DNA from: Rosellinia necatrix
Taxonomy: Eukaryota; Ascomycota; Sordariomycetes; Xylariales; Xylariaceae
Direction of reading: 5' to 3'
Assembly (NCBI GenBank): GCA_021209875.1
Contig: JAGYVD010000003.1
Coordinates: 2,232,001-2,296,000, forward strand
DNA length: 64,000 nt
In this document: piece by piece, positions 22,883-34,424 of the stretch
Layout of the letters: every line of letters begins with the position of its first letter
Numbering within the stretch: the stretch's first letter is position 1
Made by a program: the position numbers and the translations under genes
The notes under the pieces: generated by a model
Told to the model about the DNA's origin: nothing
The model's input: the letters and a program-made list of their open reading frames with translations, nothing else
Databases searched by the model: none

Positions 22883-25661
22883 ATGTCGTCGAGTGCCCAA
22901 GCCGGGGACTCGAAGCTCTTTGCTCGAGTAAGCCCATTGTCTCGGTATATCCGTCATCACTAGTTACCTTCTTTTGCTCCCTGCCCTTTGCATGATTGTC
23001 ACGTCGTTCCCCTCCCTTTCCAACCTCGTCGCTTTCTCACCGCGCTCCCATCCCCCTCTCTATCCACCAACCAACTACCCACACTCCGTCAGCCCCTCCA
23101 GGAGCACGTCGTCAGTCCGAAAGTCATGTCCGATGCTGGAAAGCACCCGCCGAGTCGTTAGGATGACCGCGGTATCCCTATGCTCACACCCAGCCTAATG
23201 CGTATGCATCGAACGAGCCACCCTGATCCTGCCCTAACCAGCCCTACTCCGTATAACCATGCGACTTGCTTTCAGCTGTGCCCATCATGGCGATGTTCCT
23301 CGCGTATATACCGCCGGACTATGGCTTACAACGAATGACTATACAGGGTAAGGTCGCCGAGCTACGGGCCGAGTTGAACAGTGGCAGCAAGAAAGACAAG
23401 AACTTCACACAAAAGAAGATCGCCTTGAAGAAGATAGTAGCCAATATGACTATGAGCAACAACGAGATGGTCTCCTTGTTTCCCGACGTAATAAGTTGTA
23501 TGCAAATCCAGAACTTGGAAATCAAGAAAATGTAAGGCGCACGTGAGAAAAAGCCGGGGGTCGACGCTACGCAAGCATGCTCACAGCGGAGTACAGGTGC
23601 TTTTTATTCTTGGTGAACTATTCGAGAATGCGAGCGGAGATCGCGATAAAAGCAATTCCAGTCTTGCAGCAGGTAAGCTATCCACCCCCCGCCTTGTTCC
23701 TTTGAGGTTGTGGCGACAAGCGGACAAATCTAATAGCGTACAGGACATGGATGACCCCAACCCACTGGTCAGAGCTCTTGCCCTTCGGACTATGTCTTAT
23801 GTCCATGTCAAGGAGTTCGTGGTAGCAACCGTCCCGCTAGTAAGACGACTACTTCGAGACCCCGATCCATACGTTCGAAAAACAGCAGCATACTGCGTCG
23901 CGAAGCTGTATGACCATGATAAGTTGATGGTGGAACAGTCCGACCTGATCGAGGGTTTGAATCGGCTGCTGAGAGACGATAATCCCACCGTCGTCGCCAG
24001 CGCATTAGCGAGTCTAATGGATATTTGGGAGCGTAGCGAGACCATTAAACTCACATTAGACTACAGTAATGCCTCCAAAATGGTAGCCATCCTCCCGGAT
24101 TGTTCAGAGTGCGTTAATGGCGGACCCGGTTTACAATCTCGAAGATCTCTGACTAATATTCTTTAGATGGGGCCAAACCTATATCCTCGAGGCCCTAATG
24201 TCATACGTACCTCAGGAGTCGGGAGAAGCAACGCTTCTCGCAGAGCGCATAGCACCACGCCTATCGCATTCCAACTCAGCTGTGGTCTTGACATGCATAC
24301 GAGTTATGTTATATCTCATGAACTACATTGCTGATGAGAAGCAAATATCAGCACTATGCCGAAAGCTATCTCCGCCGCTGGTGACCTTGTTGGCGAAAGG
24401 ATCCGAAGTACAGTATCTTGCGCTCCGGAACGCTTTGCTTATCCTCCAGCGGCGACCGGACGTGCTACGCAACGACATTCGTGTGTTTTTCTGCAAATAC
24501 AATGATCCGATTTACGTCAAAGTCACGAAGCTCGAACTTATCTTTATGTTAGCAAACGAAAAAAACATCGAAGAAGTTTTAACGGAGCTGCGGGAGTATG
24601 CAACCGAGGTTGATGTCCACTTCGTTCGTAAAGCTGTGCGTGCCATTGGAAAGTTGGCCATTAAGATTGAGCCTGCTGCCCGACGCTGCATCAATCTCCT
24701 GCTCGAACTTGTCTCGACCAAGGTCCCATACATTGTACAAGAAGCAACCGTTGTCATCCGCAATATTTTCCGGAAATACCCTAACCAATATGAATCCATC
24801 ATTGGGGTACTATGCGAACACTTGGACTCACTGGATGAACCCGAAGCCAAGGCAGCGATGGTGTGGGTTATAGGACAGTACGCCGATCGAATTGAGAATA
24901 GCGACGCTCTTCTCGAAGACTTCTTATATTCGTTCGCCGAGGAGCCGGTCGAGGTTCAGCTCGCTCTCCTGACAGCAACCGTCAAGTTGTTTATTCAACG
25001 GCCAACGAAGGGCCAAGATCTCGTCCCGCGTGTCTTAAAATGGGCCACAGAAGAAACTGATAACCCGGATCTACGAGACCGGGCATATATGTATTGGAGG
25101 CTGCTAAGCACCGACGTAAATCTAGCGAAACAAATTGTGATGGGCGAAAAACCTCCCATCACCGCCGAATCCGAGAAGCTAGATCCCCAGACCCTCGAGG
25201 AAATGTGCCTAAACGTCGGCACGCTCGCGACTATCTACCTAAAGCCAGTGCAGACTGTTTTCCGCAGCGCACGGCCTCGCCGTCTCGCTGACTCACCAGC
25301 CTTGCAGAAACACTCCCTGCCCACATCTCAGAACCTACCTACCTTCGACACCAATAAGTCTCTCTCCATGTTTGGTATGGGCGGTCAACCAGCCGTTGTT
25401 CGGCCCGGCAATAACGTCACCACGGCCAGTTTCCCTACGGCGGGCGGAACGCCACCAGACATGGCCGGCGCCGTCAGTCACGCTGATGCGTATTTCGCCG
25501 GCGTTGGCAGCCGGCACATGGCAGCGATGGGGATCCACGACGACGGCTTTGGTGGCGGTACCGGTAACGAGGCTGGATACGTCGTCAATCAGTTTGCGCC
25601 CCAGCAAGTTTTGCATCCAGCACGGGGATCTAGTAGTAATGGGGATCTTCTGATGCTGTAA
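22883..25661 (+). CDS. AP-1/AP-2 clathrin adaptor beta subunit (beta adaptin)
   Basis: This is the large beta chain of a clathrin adaptor, recruiting clathrin and dileucine cargo at the trans-Golgi/endosomes or plasma membrane. Exons are 22883-22927, 23347-23531, 23597-23672, 23744-24108 and 24167-25661, joining to 721 aa. The whole trunk (Adaptin_N HEAT repeats) is conserved: KVAELRAELNSG, IALKKIVANMTMSNNEM, NPLVRALALRTMSY, DPYVRKTAAYCVAKLYDHD, DDNPTVVASALASLMDIWERSE, EVQYLALRNALLILQRRP, DVHFVRKAVRAIGKLA, YVVQ-like VPYIVQEATVVIRNIFRKYP, LDEPEAKAAMVWVIGQYADRI. A Gly/Pro linker and the end NGDLLML follow. There is no C-terminal ear domain, as in many fungal beta chains. The first intron is unusually long (419 nt). 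Fungal beta AP-1 and AP-2 chains are hard to separate by eye; AP-1 (APL2) is my preference. Confidence 0.95.
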
Positions 25662-27537
25662 ACAAAGTCTGTACTCTAGTTCCATACCGAGGAAATTGTA
25701 ATCATTACGTTCTGGGATGTCCACGGAGGACAACAGTATTGTTTGGGGTGTAGACATCCAAAGATGGATTAGTCATATCACAATGTAGTCTATACAGAAG
25801 CGGTAATCCATTCTAATGAATGTAGATACAGGGGTATTTTACACTTCTGCCGCTTGTAATTCGCAGACTCAATATAAACTATGAGTAGTCAATATAAACC
25901 TGCAGACCAGACGTTCCAAGACCCTAAATTAGAGCCCTCTATTATACCATTCATATTCTGTAGGTATTAGGAAAGGATGTGTATACGAACCGTAGCTATT
26001 GAATGACGTTGCTCCCACCTAATGTAAGACTAGACTAACTATGCGTGTATGCCATGCAGCACAGCCCAGCTTCGATGGCATTAGTTAATAAGTTTCGAGA
26101 ATCTTGGCCCAGCGGCGAGATATGAAGTAATGTGATGTGCCGTGTGCTCCCTGCCAACTGCCCGGAAGCCTCAAATGGCGAAACGACAGATTATCGAGGG
26201 CTATTGGAAATTTACCGACACAAGGCACAGTTTACCTCCCTTGGATATCTTGTAATAGTACGGTCGTGACAGTATAAAGGTAGATTCAAACGGCCAAGTG
26301 TTCGACTTGATAACGTTCTACTTTTGCTCTCTTGCAACGGCAGTATTGTGGTGTAGCGCTGCATTCCTGCTTCTTAACATAAAGGGAATTGCCTGAGCAG
26401 CGAGTGCGTAGAGTATGATACGCAGAAACAGGTAAATGACGCCACGTTGGGCCTCATATCCGCGAACATGTGATGAAGCGGCCGACAATGCGCAGACACA
26501 TTTGAATAAAGGGAATGGATAAATAATATTAATCAACAGCTTAAGCGGTAAGAACCTATGAACCGGCTACATAAACACTTAAGCGATCGACATGGTCTAC
26601 TGCTATTCAATTTCACATTGCATTTAAGCTACACAATGCTGAGTTGAAATTCTCCCCTCTCTGCTTCCCTCCCGCGCTCACCTATACGAGTTTACATTTT
26701 ACACTGTTAGGTCGCCCCTTACCTACTACCATTAACCCTGGCTGTCTTATAAGAGTGATTCTAGTAATTATTTCATATACTAGCATCTATTTATTATGTT
26801 CCTCATAAATTAAGCTATTACGATCATCAATCTCATTAAACTTGTAAAAACGTTGGTGGATACTGGGTTAATGTCAGGTGCAATTATCACACACTACTAG
26901 CTACTGCCTGGCACATAGGGTGATTGTAGTAATAGAATTGGGTTCATATAAAGACCTTCCAGAGGCAAGGGGCTTCGAATGGTTCAGGAATAAATCATTT
27001 ACCTTATTAAGCCCTAAATAACAACACCCTTTGCCGACCTACTAGAACAAGACAATCTATCCACTCTGTGATTCAACACATGACCGTTGGTTTGTTATAA
27101 ATACAATGGAATTCTCCGCCCGCCAATAGCTATGAAGCTACTCATAGTTATAGCAAAGGGGCTTATTGGCAAATGTGGATATGTCGAATTAAATTATACT
27201 TTTATCTTCTAGCATACATCTTTCTCCGTTATTACTTAGCTAAAGCAACAGATTATGATTATGTGTGTAATCTCTCGAAACCCTCTCAACCTGGAGCCAG
27301 CGAGCGGCGACTGTGCGTCACTCTGCACGTTGTATATTCTCAAGCTTCCAAAACTCAAATCTCTCCTTGGACTGCCATCACCCTGCAGCTCAATGGCCAG
27401 CTCAATGGGACTCATACATATACCACAGGAACGCAACAACTGACTGAACCGGCCAGGATCTGATCATGATCTTTTGCGAGATTGAAATGCGTGAAGCTAC
27501 TTGGAAAAGGCGTCCGGAGGCGAACATCCTTTATGGC
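25662..27537. other. AT-leaning intergenic region
   Basis: Nothing supportable is visible in 1.9 kb between the adaptin stop and the stop of the minus-strand repeat protein. ORFs at 26318-26536, 27173-27463 and 27466-27660 lack conserved composition or splice partners. Confidence 0.55.
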
Positions 27538-29448
27538 CTAGATCATTTTAATAATGCTTGTGAAGAATACAAGGGTGACGGCAGCGTAGATAGCAGACAG
27601 GTTGAGCTGAATGGCAGTAACTCCTGCATTTATTGGAATCGGAGTAACCGGAGTAATTGAAAGAGTTGATGTGGCGGGTGCCTCAAATGACCAGGTAGAA
27701 TGTTGAGAAGATGCACTGCTTCCTATGGCCAGTGCGGCCGCGGATGTGGTCGCGGGGGGGTCGACTGGAGCGGAAACAACGTCGGTGTAAATACCAGTAG
27801 TGCATGTGGAAGAAAATGAGGTTGGGTTAGTGGTGTCAGTGTGCAGAGAGCTGGGGACCGTGATGGTAGTCCAAGGGGTTGTTGCCCAGCCTGGGCTATT
27901 AGGAGTTATAGTCCAACCGGGATTACCAGGTTTTGGAGTCCAACCCGGCACGTTGGGTGCGGTAGGGTTACTGGCAGGCGTGATAATTGACGGTTGTCCT
28001 TGGCTACCAGGCACGCTAGCAACGATAGTGCTCAGTGTGCATGGTGTAGTAGGAATAGGTGCCGGACCTCCGGCACCCGCTCCGGGAACCGTGACTGGTA
28101 CAGTAGGCAAGGTTGCCGTCTCATGTACAGATAGCGGACCCCAAGGACCGTTGCCTGACTCACATGGCGTTGGGAAAGGAGTGCTCGTCTGGATTGTGAT
28201 AAATGTGGTGAGCGGAGGCGGGATAGTAGGCGACGATGAAGTCTCGCAGACAGCCGTTTCTGGATTGCAAATTGTTGGGAACGGGCTATTTCCAGCAACA
28301 GATTGCAGACTAACGGTTACTGTTTCGACTATGGTCCCTAACAAAGGAATTGTCGTAATGAGAGCCCCTGGGTTTGTGGCAGTAGGATTAGAGGGTTGCT
28401 GCTCCCCAGAGGGGTTCGTTGGTTGGCTTCCTGCGGGATTTGGCGATTGAGGTCCTGTAGGGTTAAGAGGTTGCTGTCCTTCAGTGCTGGGGGGTTGTTG
28501 GCCGGTAGGGTTGGGAGATGGTTGTCCTGTAGGGTTGGGAAGCTCTCCGTTGGTTGGACTGGAAGGTTGTTGTCCCACGGTATTGAGAGGCTGGCCATAT
28601 GCTCCACTGGGTAGGTTCGACTCTCCACCACTTCCGCTGTTACCGCCAGAACCATTATCAGGACCGTTGCCAGGGCCGTTGTTAGGGCCAATGCCAGGGC
28701 CATTACCAGAGCCACTTCCAGGCCCACTGCTACCAGGCTCATTTCCAGTACCGCTTCCTGGACTACCATTGGCGGGATTGTTTCCGGTATCGCCCCCGGG
28801 GGCGGTACCACCTCCATTACTGGGACTACTTCCCGGGCCGCTGCCCGGGACTCCTCCCGGGCTGCTACCTGGGCTACTTCCTGGGGGGTTTCCTGGTGTG
28901 CCTCCTGGTGCGCTACCTGGTGTGTTTCCTGGTATGCCTGGAGGGTTTCCTGGACCGTTTCCCGGGCCAGCGCCTGAACCACTGCCTGGGCCGGCACTAG
29001 TACTCCCACCGGGGCTGCTTCCAGGGCCGGCACCAGTGCCAGTGCCACCACCACTTCCATAAGCGCCACCGGGCCCATTAGTCGGAGTAGATGGGCCTTC
29101 TGCAAGAGTTGTGACTTGGGCAGAGGGGTCTTGTGGTGAAAGTATGGTGGACAAGGCTGGGGGCACAGTGGCAACAACAACAGTAGCCTCAACATGGTCA
29201 TCAATACCAAGAGCTATTAGACCTTTCTTCTCAATTTTTGCTTCCGGCTCAGGAGACAAGACAGGACGGTGGTCAAAAACGACATAAACCGTGCCTAAGT
29301 GGATGACGGTGGCAAGGGCAGGAGTAATAGTCGATATAGTTGAAGAATGACCATCCTCCGCAGAGTGATCGGCTTTAAGTTGGGAGCCCACGACAAAATG
29401 GCAAAAGGCTAGGCATGCTACAAGGAGCATAGTTTCAAATAGCTGCAT
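27538..29448 (-). CDS. Secreted Gly/Pro/Ser/Asn-repeat protein, probable cell-surface anchor
   Basis: An intron-less 636-aa ORF; I chose the ATG at 29448 because the upstream in-frame codon is GTG. Residues 1-23 form a signal peptide (MQLFETMLLVACLAFCHFVVGS). Residues about 25-125 are a Val/Thr/Ser-rich, apparently folded region (GTVYVVFDHRPVLSPEPEAKIEKKGLIALGIDD). Residues about 130-320 are a low-complexity repeat of short GPG/GNGPG/SSPGG/GTPGN units. A NPTGQ/PSNP-type repeat follows to about 370, then Thr/Pro/Ser-rich segments with CNPETAVCETSSSP and CTLSTIVASVPG containing four or more cysteines. The C-terminus is a 20-residue hydrophobic tail ending in IIKMI after NLSA, fitting a GPI-anchor signal or a terminal membrane segment. 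It looks like a cell-wall mannoprotein or adhesin stalk. The long ORFs antisense to the repeat are shadows of its codon bias. Confidence 0.8.
   Translation of the reverse strand: MQLFETMLLVACLAFCHFVVGSQLKADHSAEDGHSSTISTITPALATVIHLGTVYVVFDHRPVLSPEPEAKIEKKGLIALGIDDHVEATVVVATVPPALSTILSPQDPSAQVTTLAEGPSTPTNGPGGAYGSGGGTGTGAGPGSSPGGSTSAGPGSGSGAGPGNGPGNPPGIPGNTPGSAPGGTPGNPPGSSPGSSPGGVPGSGPGSSPSNGGGTAPGGDTGNNPANGSPGSGTGNEPGSSGPGSGSGNGPGIGPNNGPGNGPDNGSGGNSGSGGESNLPSGAYGQPLNTVGQQPSSPTNGELPNPTGQPSPNPTGQQPPSTEGQQPLNPTGPQSPNPAGSQPTNPSGEQQPSNPTATNPGALITTIPLLGTIVETVTVSLQSVAGNSPFPTICNPETAVCETSSSPTIPPPLTTFITIQTSTPFPTPCESGNGPWGPLSVHETATLPTVPVTVPGAGAGGPAPIPTTPCTLSTIVASVPGSQGQPSIITPASNPTAPNVPGWTPKPGNPGWTITPNSPGWATTPWTTITVPSSLHTDTTNPTSFSSTCTTGIYTDVVSAPVDPPATTSAAALAIGSSASSQHSTWSFEAPATSTLSITPVTPIPINAGVTAIQLNLSAIYAAVTLVFFTSIIKMI
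28490..29062 (-). repeat. Coding low-complexity repeat (GPG / NPTGQ units)
   Basis: This is the DNA behind the Gly-Pro-Ser-Asn tract: degenerate 9-12-bp units around CCNGGNNNNGGNCC, followed by longer units encoding NPTGQ-like blocks. It is purine/pyrimidine balanced and GC-rich relative to the rest of the gene, so it is expected to vary in copy number between strains. Confidence 0.75.
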
Positions 29449-32400
29449 CGTCGACACAGAAGAGATTGAACCGGCCTGTAGCCAGGCGTAGCTCTAGAGA
29501 TAACGATCGAGAGTCTAACAACGGACTGATAGTATTGATGTACTTGTGCAGAAATGAGGGGTCTTTGGACCTGCGTGATGGCAGGATATGAAGATGACAA
29601 ATGTAGGGAGGAGAATTAGATTGAGAGCGGATGGACTGGTGAGCAGGTCAGTGGATGGACGGGGGGTAACTAGGGAAGAGGACGGATGGGCTCTTGAGGG
29701 CAAGGAAATTGGGTGAGCGAACATTAAAACAGATAACCGAGCAACTTGGGAAAGTGCGTATCGCTGCCTGTGTAAGGCACGCACAAGATGGCAAGAATTA
29801 GGTGGATTCCTAGCCGCATGTAGGGAAGGAATGGTGAACAAATCCCTTTTGTGGCCGAGTAGGCCAGTCACTAAGAAAGCACAATGAGGCCATACCCCTT
29901 CTTCCTGCCTATCTAATAGTAGACACTTGAATGATATGAGCAACCACGTTCAACCATGATTGCTGAATTCTTCTTGCTCTTTCCACTCTCTGCACCCAAC
30001 ATCTTATTCTGAATTTGGAGGTGCCTAGACATGGGTAAATAAGATTTCCGACTGTTTATGGGCACCTGCCTAAGATGTCCTATATGGTTCCAGGGAGGTT
30101 TCTCTGGGAGGATAGTCGCAAGAGGTCGTGTCACAAAACATAGAAAATGTAAGGCCCTGCGTGAGGTTACTGTGATGCTTCTCCGGCAAGACCTGGCTGG
30201 GGTAGCCGTCACCATCGTATCCCTCTATACACTCTGCTCGACTACAGCGTAACACAAATGGCGAGGTTATTTCTGGGGCGGCACTCATCGTTTAAAATTG
30301 ACTGGTGTGGTTTCAAAGAAATTACGCCTCGAGGCATTGTTTGCCGAGGGTAGGTATCAAGGTGGTACTGGCGCGTGCCTCTCGAATCGTTGGTAACATG
30401 CATCTGCAATTATGCACTTACGTACCTAGGTAAGTATTTAGCTTAAACACCGAGTAATAAGTAGTGGTAGATATCTTCCAATTTGTTCCTCTGAGCCGGT
30501 ATCGAGCGAAGATGAAGGCAAGTCTTCCCTGTTATTTTGTCGCTTGTGCTACGTAATGTATATATATATAAGAGTGATTGCCAAGAAGACGTTGCTTTCC
30601 GTGTTACTCCCGAGATTCAGGATATATTTATCTGACCTACCTACCTAGGTGTGCATGTTTGAAGCTCCAACCTAGACATGTCGATGACGGCCTCTTAGGT
30701 TAGGTAGGCAGGTACCTATCGTGTTGTCCCCTCCCACATCTTAAATCTTATCGACGCACGTATGGGGACTGCGGGGCTCGTCAGCCCCTGGGTTGATTAA
30801 ATGGCACTATCTCGATCATTTGGTGAAGTGCCGACTGGGAATCCCATTTACAATTCCCCCTCTTAAAAAAAAAGGAAAGATTGGGTGTCAGCCTGACGGT
30901 AGGGTACAATATAATTAAAAAGGAAAAGAAAAAAGAGGGGGGCTTGAGCGGCATATACGGGATCTGCGTAATCGTCTCTCTCGCTATCCAACTAATATCT
31001 TACTTAACTGAAGCAACTCGTGCATACTAATAGCTGTGTAAAGCATACATACATGCGACTGCAGAATCTAGAGACCAGAAGGCCGTAGGATGGGCTGAAA
31101 AGGTTCCAATATAAGATATGATGGTATACGATCATAGGTAACCCAAGCTACTTGGCTCTTCGTTGACCGTGTGGTGCAGTCCACCCACCTCTACCCCTAA
31201 AATCAACACCGTTTCATGACACTTGTCGCTTTTATATTGGTATATGGTCCATGGCATGACTTCTCATTGAGAAACTAAAATATATTATAAGCCGTGCATA
31301 TAACGAATATCTATCTGATCATCGTTTAATGCTCTCGAGGAAGCGCCTAGATAATACGTTCCATTTGAAGTCGTTTCGTTACTAAGCTACTTTGGCGTCG
31401 CGGAGGCAGGAGTGGGAACGGCTGGGTCACGGAAAGTGGGGCTCCGTCGCATCATCGCAATTCGATGACTCTCAGATCCACTTGTGGACATTGGGCTCCG
31501 CTCTGATTGGGGGGCTGGGGCACAGCGTGCATGCGTTGTGGAGACGGGGCGAGATCTAGGTAGCACACTATACACAGACACTGGGGGAGTGCTATTCCCG
31601 ACACTGCGCTGGACATTTGTGTTGATGTACGGCTCTCGGTTATTGCATTGCGTGGTACGATACCTAGGTATGCCGCTCAATTAGATGGTGTGGCGAACCA
31701 GTAAAGCGATACATAGACCTGCAGGAATGAATAGAGGAGGAGAAACGTGGCTAGGAGGGGGGTTTCATTCGCTGTCAATATGAACCAAACTTATGCATCT
31801 TTTGGTATGCGTCATGGGTATTCTTCTCCGTATGTATGTATATATCTCAGGAGTGTAAAAGAGGGATTTAGGTAACCTGCCGAACCATGGTGCCAGAGCA
31901 GATCAGATATCGCCATGAACCCGCTATAATAGAGTGCAATATCGGCTAGAAAACGGCTTCTGCTTCTGGGTGCATCTGCTCAACTAATAGTAAGCTGCTG
32001 AGAATTCTACATGCCAGTATGAAAATGCTGGTAGGTTCGGGTCACTAGGCGATGTCTTTCTGAGAGCGCCGGATGATATGCTGGGGCCTCAGGTATGGAT
32101 GATGAACTGTCGTTGCGTGAAGGCTATAATGCATACCTATCAAGGTGTTTTACGGGCACCATCAAATTCACCTTATACACTTCTGCTACAATAGGACCTG
32201 TCAAATATAGGCCCCTGATAGGAGTGTCTTAGCCAAGGAAGATTATGTTGTAGGGCCTCTTCCTTCCCCATTGAGTGCAACTTGAGCTCATGTGCTGTCT
32301 CCCCCTCTGTTGAATAGTACTTTAATTCCCAAACAAGCTGTTATCAAACAAGTGGGAAACCCTGCTGCTCGTGGTACTTCAGGCGGTACGTACCTATTTG

Positions 32401-33641
32401 GCTAGTATCACCCTGGCTAACTGTCTGGTGGTTTAGCATAGTGTATGTATGTACATACCTATGTACATCGATCCTGGTAACTGGCACTGCGCAAGCACCC
32501 TTTGACATACCTAGGTGGCATACCTAAGGGGGGTTATTAAGTATGTACCTAGGCAGGTAGCTGTTCGTAATTTGAGCTAAGGGGTAGGAAAGGGTCAAAA
32601 CGAGGCACCCAAACATTGTGGTTTTTGTGGCTGATCAGGAACGGCTAATGTAACTGTTTGCCAGTGTCTGTCACCCCAGACAATTACGAAATATAGAATA
32701 TAGGTAACTAAGTAGGTAGGTAGGTAGGTAGGTAGGTAGGTAGGTACATAGGCATGTGAAAGATGGGGCAAGATGCGGGAGAGACGACAATATCCTAGCT
32801 GCCCCAGACCGAATCCTAGACGCAAGCTCGCATGAGGTAGACCAGGGGCGGGTGACCACCACTCGGGCCAATGGGGTGCACGGATATCTGGCACTAAAAT
32901 GCCACCTAGGCACTTAGTAAAGACAAGCACTCAGTCCGATGGATGATGGATGATGGGTGGCGGGTGCTGCCAGTGCTGCCAGTGGGCGGTGGCAGCGACG
33001 GGGTGCCACTTACCCCCGGCTGGACCGGGTGCCCATGGCGCTGCCCTCCTGCCATGGCATCACCCTGTCCCCCAGCGTAGACCTAGCGTAGACCCAGCGC
33101 AAGCCAAGTTGCACGCTAAAAGCAGCCGGCACGGTGGCTGTTCCTCGCCCCGAAACATCATCATCTGTCTGTCATCCTCCGCCATCCTATCCTATCCTAT
33201 CCTATCCCATCCATTTCCCACCACTGCTGAACGGGCCAATCCAGCCCATTCAACACACCTGCCCGACCGTCCTTTCTGATATCCTTTGGCTGTAACCGTT
33301 TCCATTTCTCGCAGACAGGACCACTCAGATTGCCCGATCAAGATTCTGCTGTCTGTGCAGTATTTCATTTGTTTTGTTACCACCGAGGGCTGCGCCTTGT
33401 TCTCCTTTCCCTCCTTTATCCCCCCTCTAGTGAACTCAACCCGACAGGTGAATGTCTCAATTGCGTAGCCAATAATTCCCCTCCACCGCATTCGGCTGAG
33501 ACCTCTCGTCCATTAACGCGCTATCTTGATCATCCTCTCTTTCGCAACCGTGATACAACGATTTCGCTGCTGGTTCGGACTCGTGTTCAACCCCAGCGTG
33601 CCTTGCTCTGTACGGTTACAGGCTGACCGACCGTGACAACC
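29449..33641. other. 4.2-kb intergenic region
   Basis: I found no gene I can support. It contains AT-leaning DNA, clusters of ACCTAGGTA words (30420-30720, 32440-32550), a GTAG tetranucleotide tract (32713-32748) and a TATCC tract (33186-33206). A minus-strand ORF of about 97 codons at 31387-31680 (Ser/Pro/Arg-rich, no ATG) could be a terminal exon but has no convincing partner. The last 450 bp are the pyrimidine-rich leader of the UBL gene. Confidence 0.45.
32713..32748. repeat. (GTAG)n tetranucleotide microsatellite
   Basis: About eight uninterrupted GTAG units occur within otherwise unremarkable intergenic DNA. Confidence 0.9.
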
Positions 33642-34424
33642 ATGGCTGACACCGCTTCAGCCCCAGTCGGCGGAGATAATAGCGCGAGGGAGGAGAGATT
33701 GTTGATGCACCAGCCCGCCGGCGACGTGGAGATGGAAGACCTATCCAAGCCGCTACCTGAACCCGCGAGCCCCGATTCGAGATTATCACAGGATCACGAT
33801 GATGTGAACAGACCAATACCCGTCCCCGACCAAGCTGTGAAGGACCCACCAACCGCCGAGCCATCGTCATCAGCCCAACGCGACAGCGCAGCATCGCCCG
33901 ACAACGAGGAATTGACGATAGATCCGATAGAACCCTCAGCAAGCAATGGTGCACTCGCCGTAAACATAATGCTCCAACTCACGAATGGCGCCAGACACCC
34001 GTTCCGTATCGACGAAAAGTACCTCACTAAGCGCAACGTTACGGTTACGGGTAAAACGGAAAACGGCAACATGGATCCTGCAAGCATCACGGTCTACACG
34101 CTGAAAGAGCTCATATTAAGGGATTGGCGGAAAGAGTGGGATGAGCCGCCGAGGGAACCGTCCAGCATAAGGTTGATTCACTTTGGTAAATTGCTGGAGG
34201 ATAGGAATCAGTTGAGCCGTGAGTATCTCTGCAACCATTTTACCACCCAGCAGCCCTTACTAACAAAAACCTCACCTCTAGATTACCATTTTAGTACCAC
34301 TAGTAAGAATTGGGTACACATGACCGTGAAACCACAGGACCTACTAGACGAAGAAGAAGCGGCCAAGAAGGTCAAAGAATCTAGCTCGCATAATGCCAGG
34401 GGTGGGTGTTGCGTTATCTTATGA
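33642..34424 (+). CDS. UBL3/MUB-like prenylated ubiquitin-fold protein
   Basis: This is a membrane-anchored ubiquitin-like protein. Exons 33642-34218 and 34282-34424 (intron 63 nt, GTGAGT...TCTAG) join to 239 aa. The ATG is in a strong context (ACAACCATGGCT). The N-terminal 105 residues are disordered and acidic. A ubiquitin-like fold of the Rad60-SLD_2/MUB type follows: VNIMLQLTNGARHPFRIDEKYLTKRNV, TVYTLKELILRDWRKEW, SIRLIHFGKLLEDRNQLS, then HYHFSTTSKNWVHMTVKPQ. The end GGCCVIL is a CaaX box (CVIL, likely geranylgeranylated because of the final Leu), with a preceding Cys that could be palmitoylated; animal UBL3 ends the same way. It therefore anchors to membranes rather than conjugating through a GG tail. 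The intron length is a multiple of three and stop-free, so unspliced message would still be in frame. Confidence 0.88.
   Translation: MADTASAPVGGDNSAREERLLMHQPAGDVEMEDLSKPLPEPASPDSRLSQDHDDVNRPIPVPDQAVKDPPTAEPSSSAQRDSAASPDNEELTIDPIEPSASNGALAVNIMLQLTNGARHPFRIDEKYLTKRNVTVTGKTENGNMDPASITVYTLKELILRDWRKEWDEPPREPSSIRLIHFGKLLEDRNQLSREYLCNHFTTQQPLLTKTSPLDYHFSTTSKNWVHMTVKPQDLLDEEEAAKKVKESSSHNARGGCCVIL

Noticed and set aside
27800..29062. Plus-strand Pro/Gly/Leu ORFs and a 290-codon minus-strand ORF over the repeat protein
   Set aside because: They are shadow frames of the repeat; none has a signal peptide or start context, whereas the chosen frame has both.
29515..29943. 142-codon minus-strand ORF upstream of the repeat protein
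   Set aside because: It lies in the presumed promoter and leader, without conserved features.
31677..31768. Minus-strand small secreted peptide (hydrophobic start after ATGAAA)
   Set aside because: It reads only if one more C is added to a C6 run; as given the frame stops after five codons.
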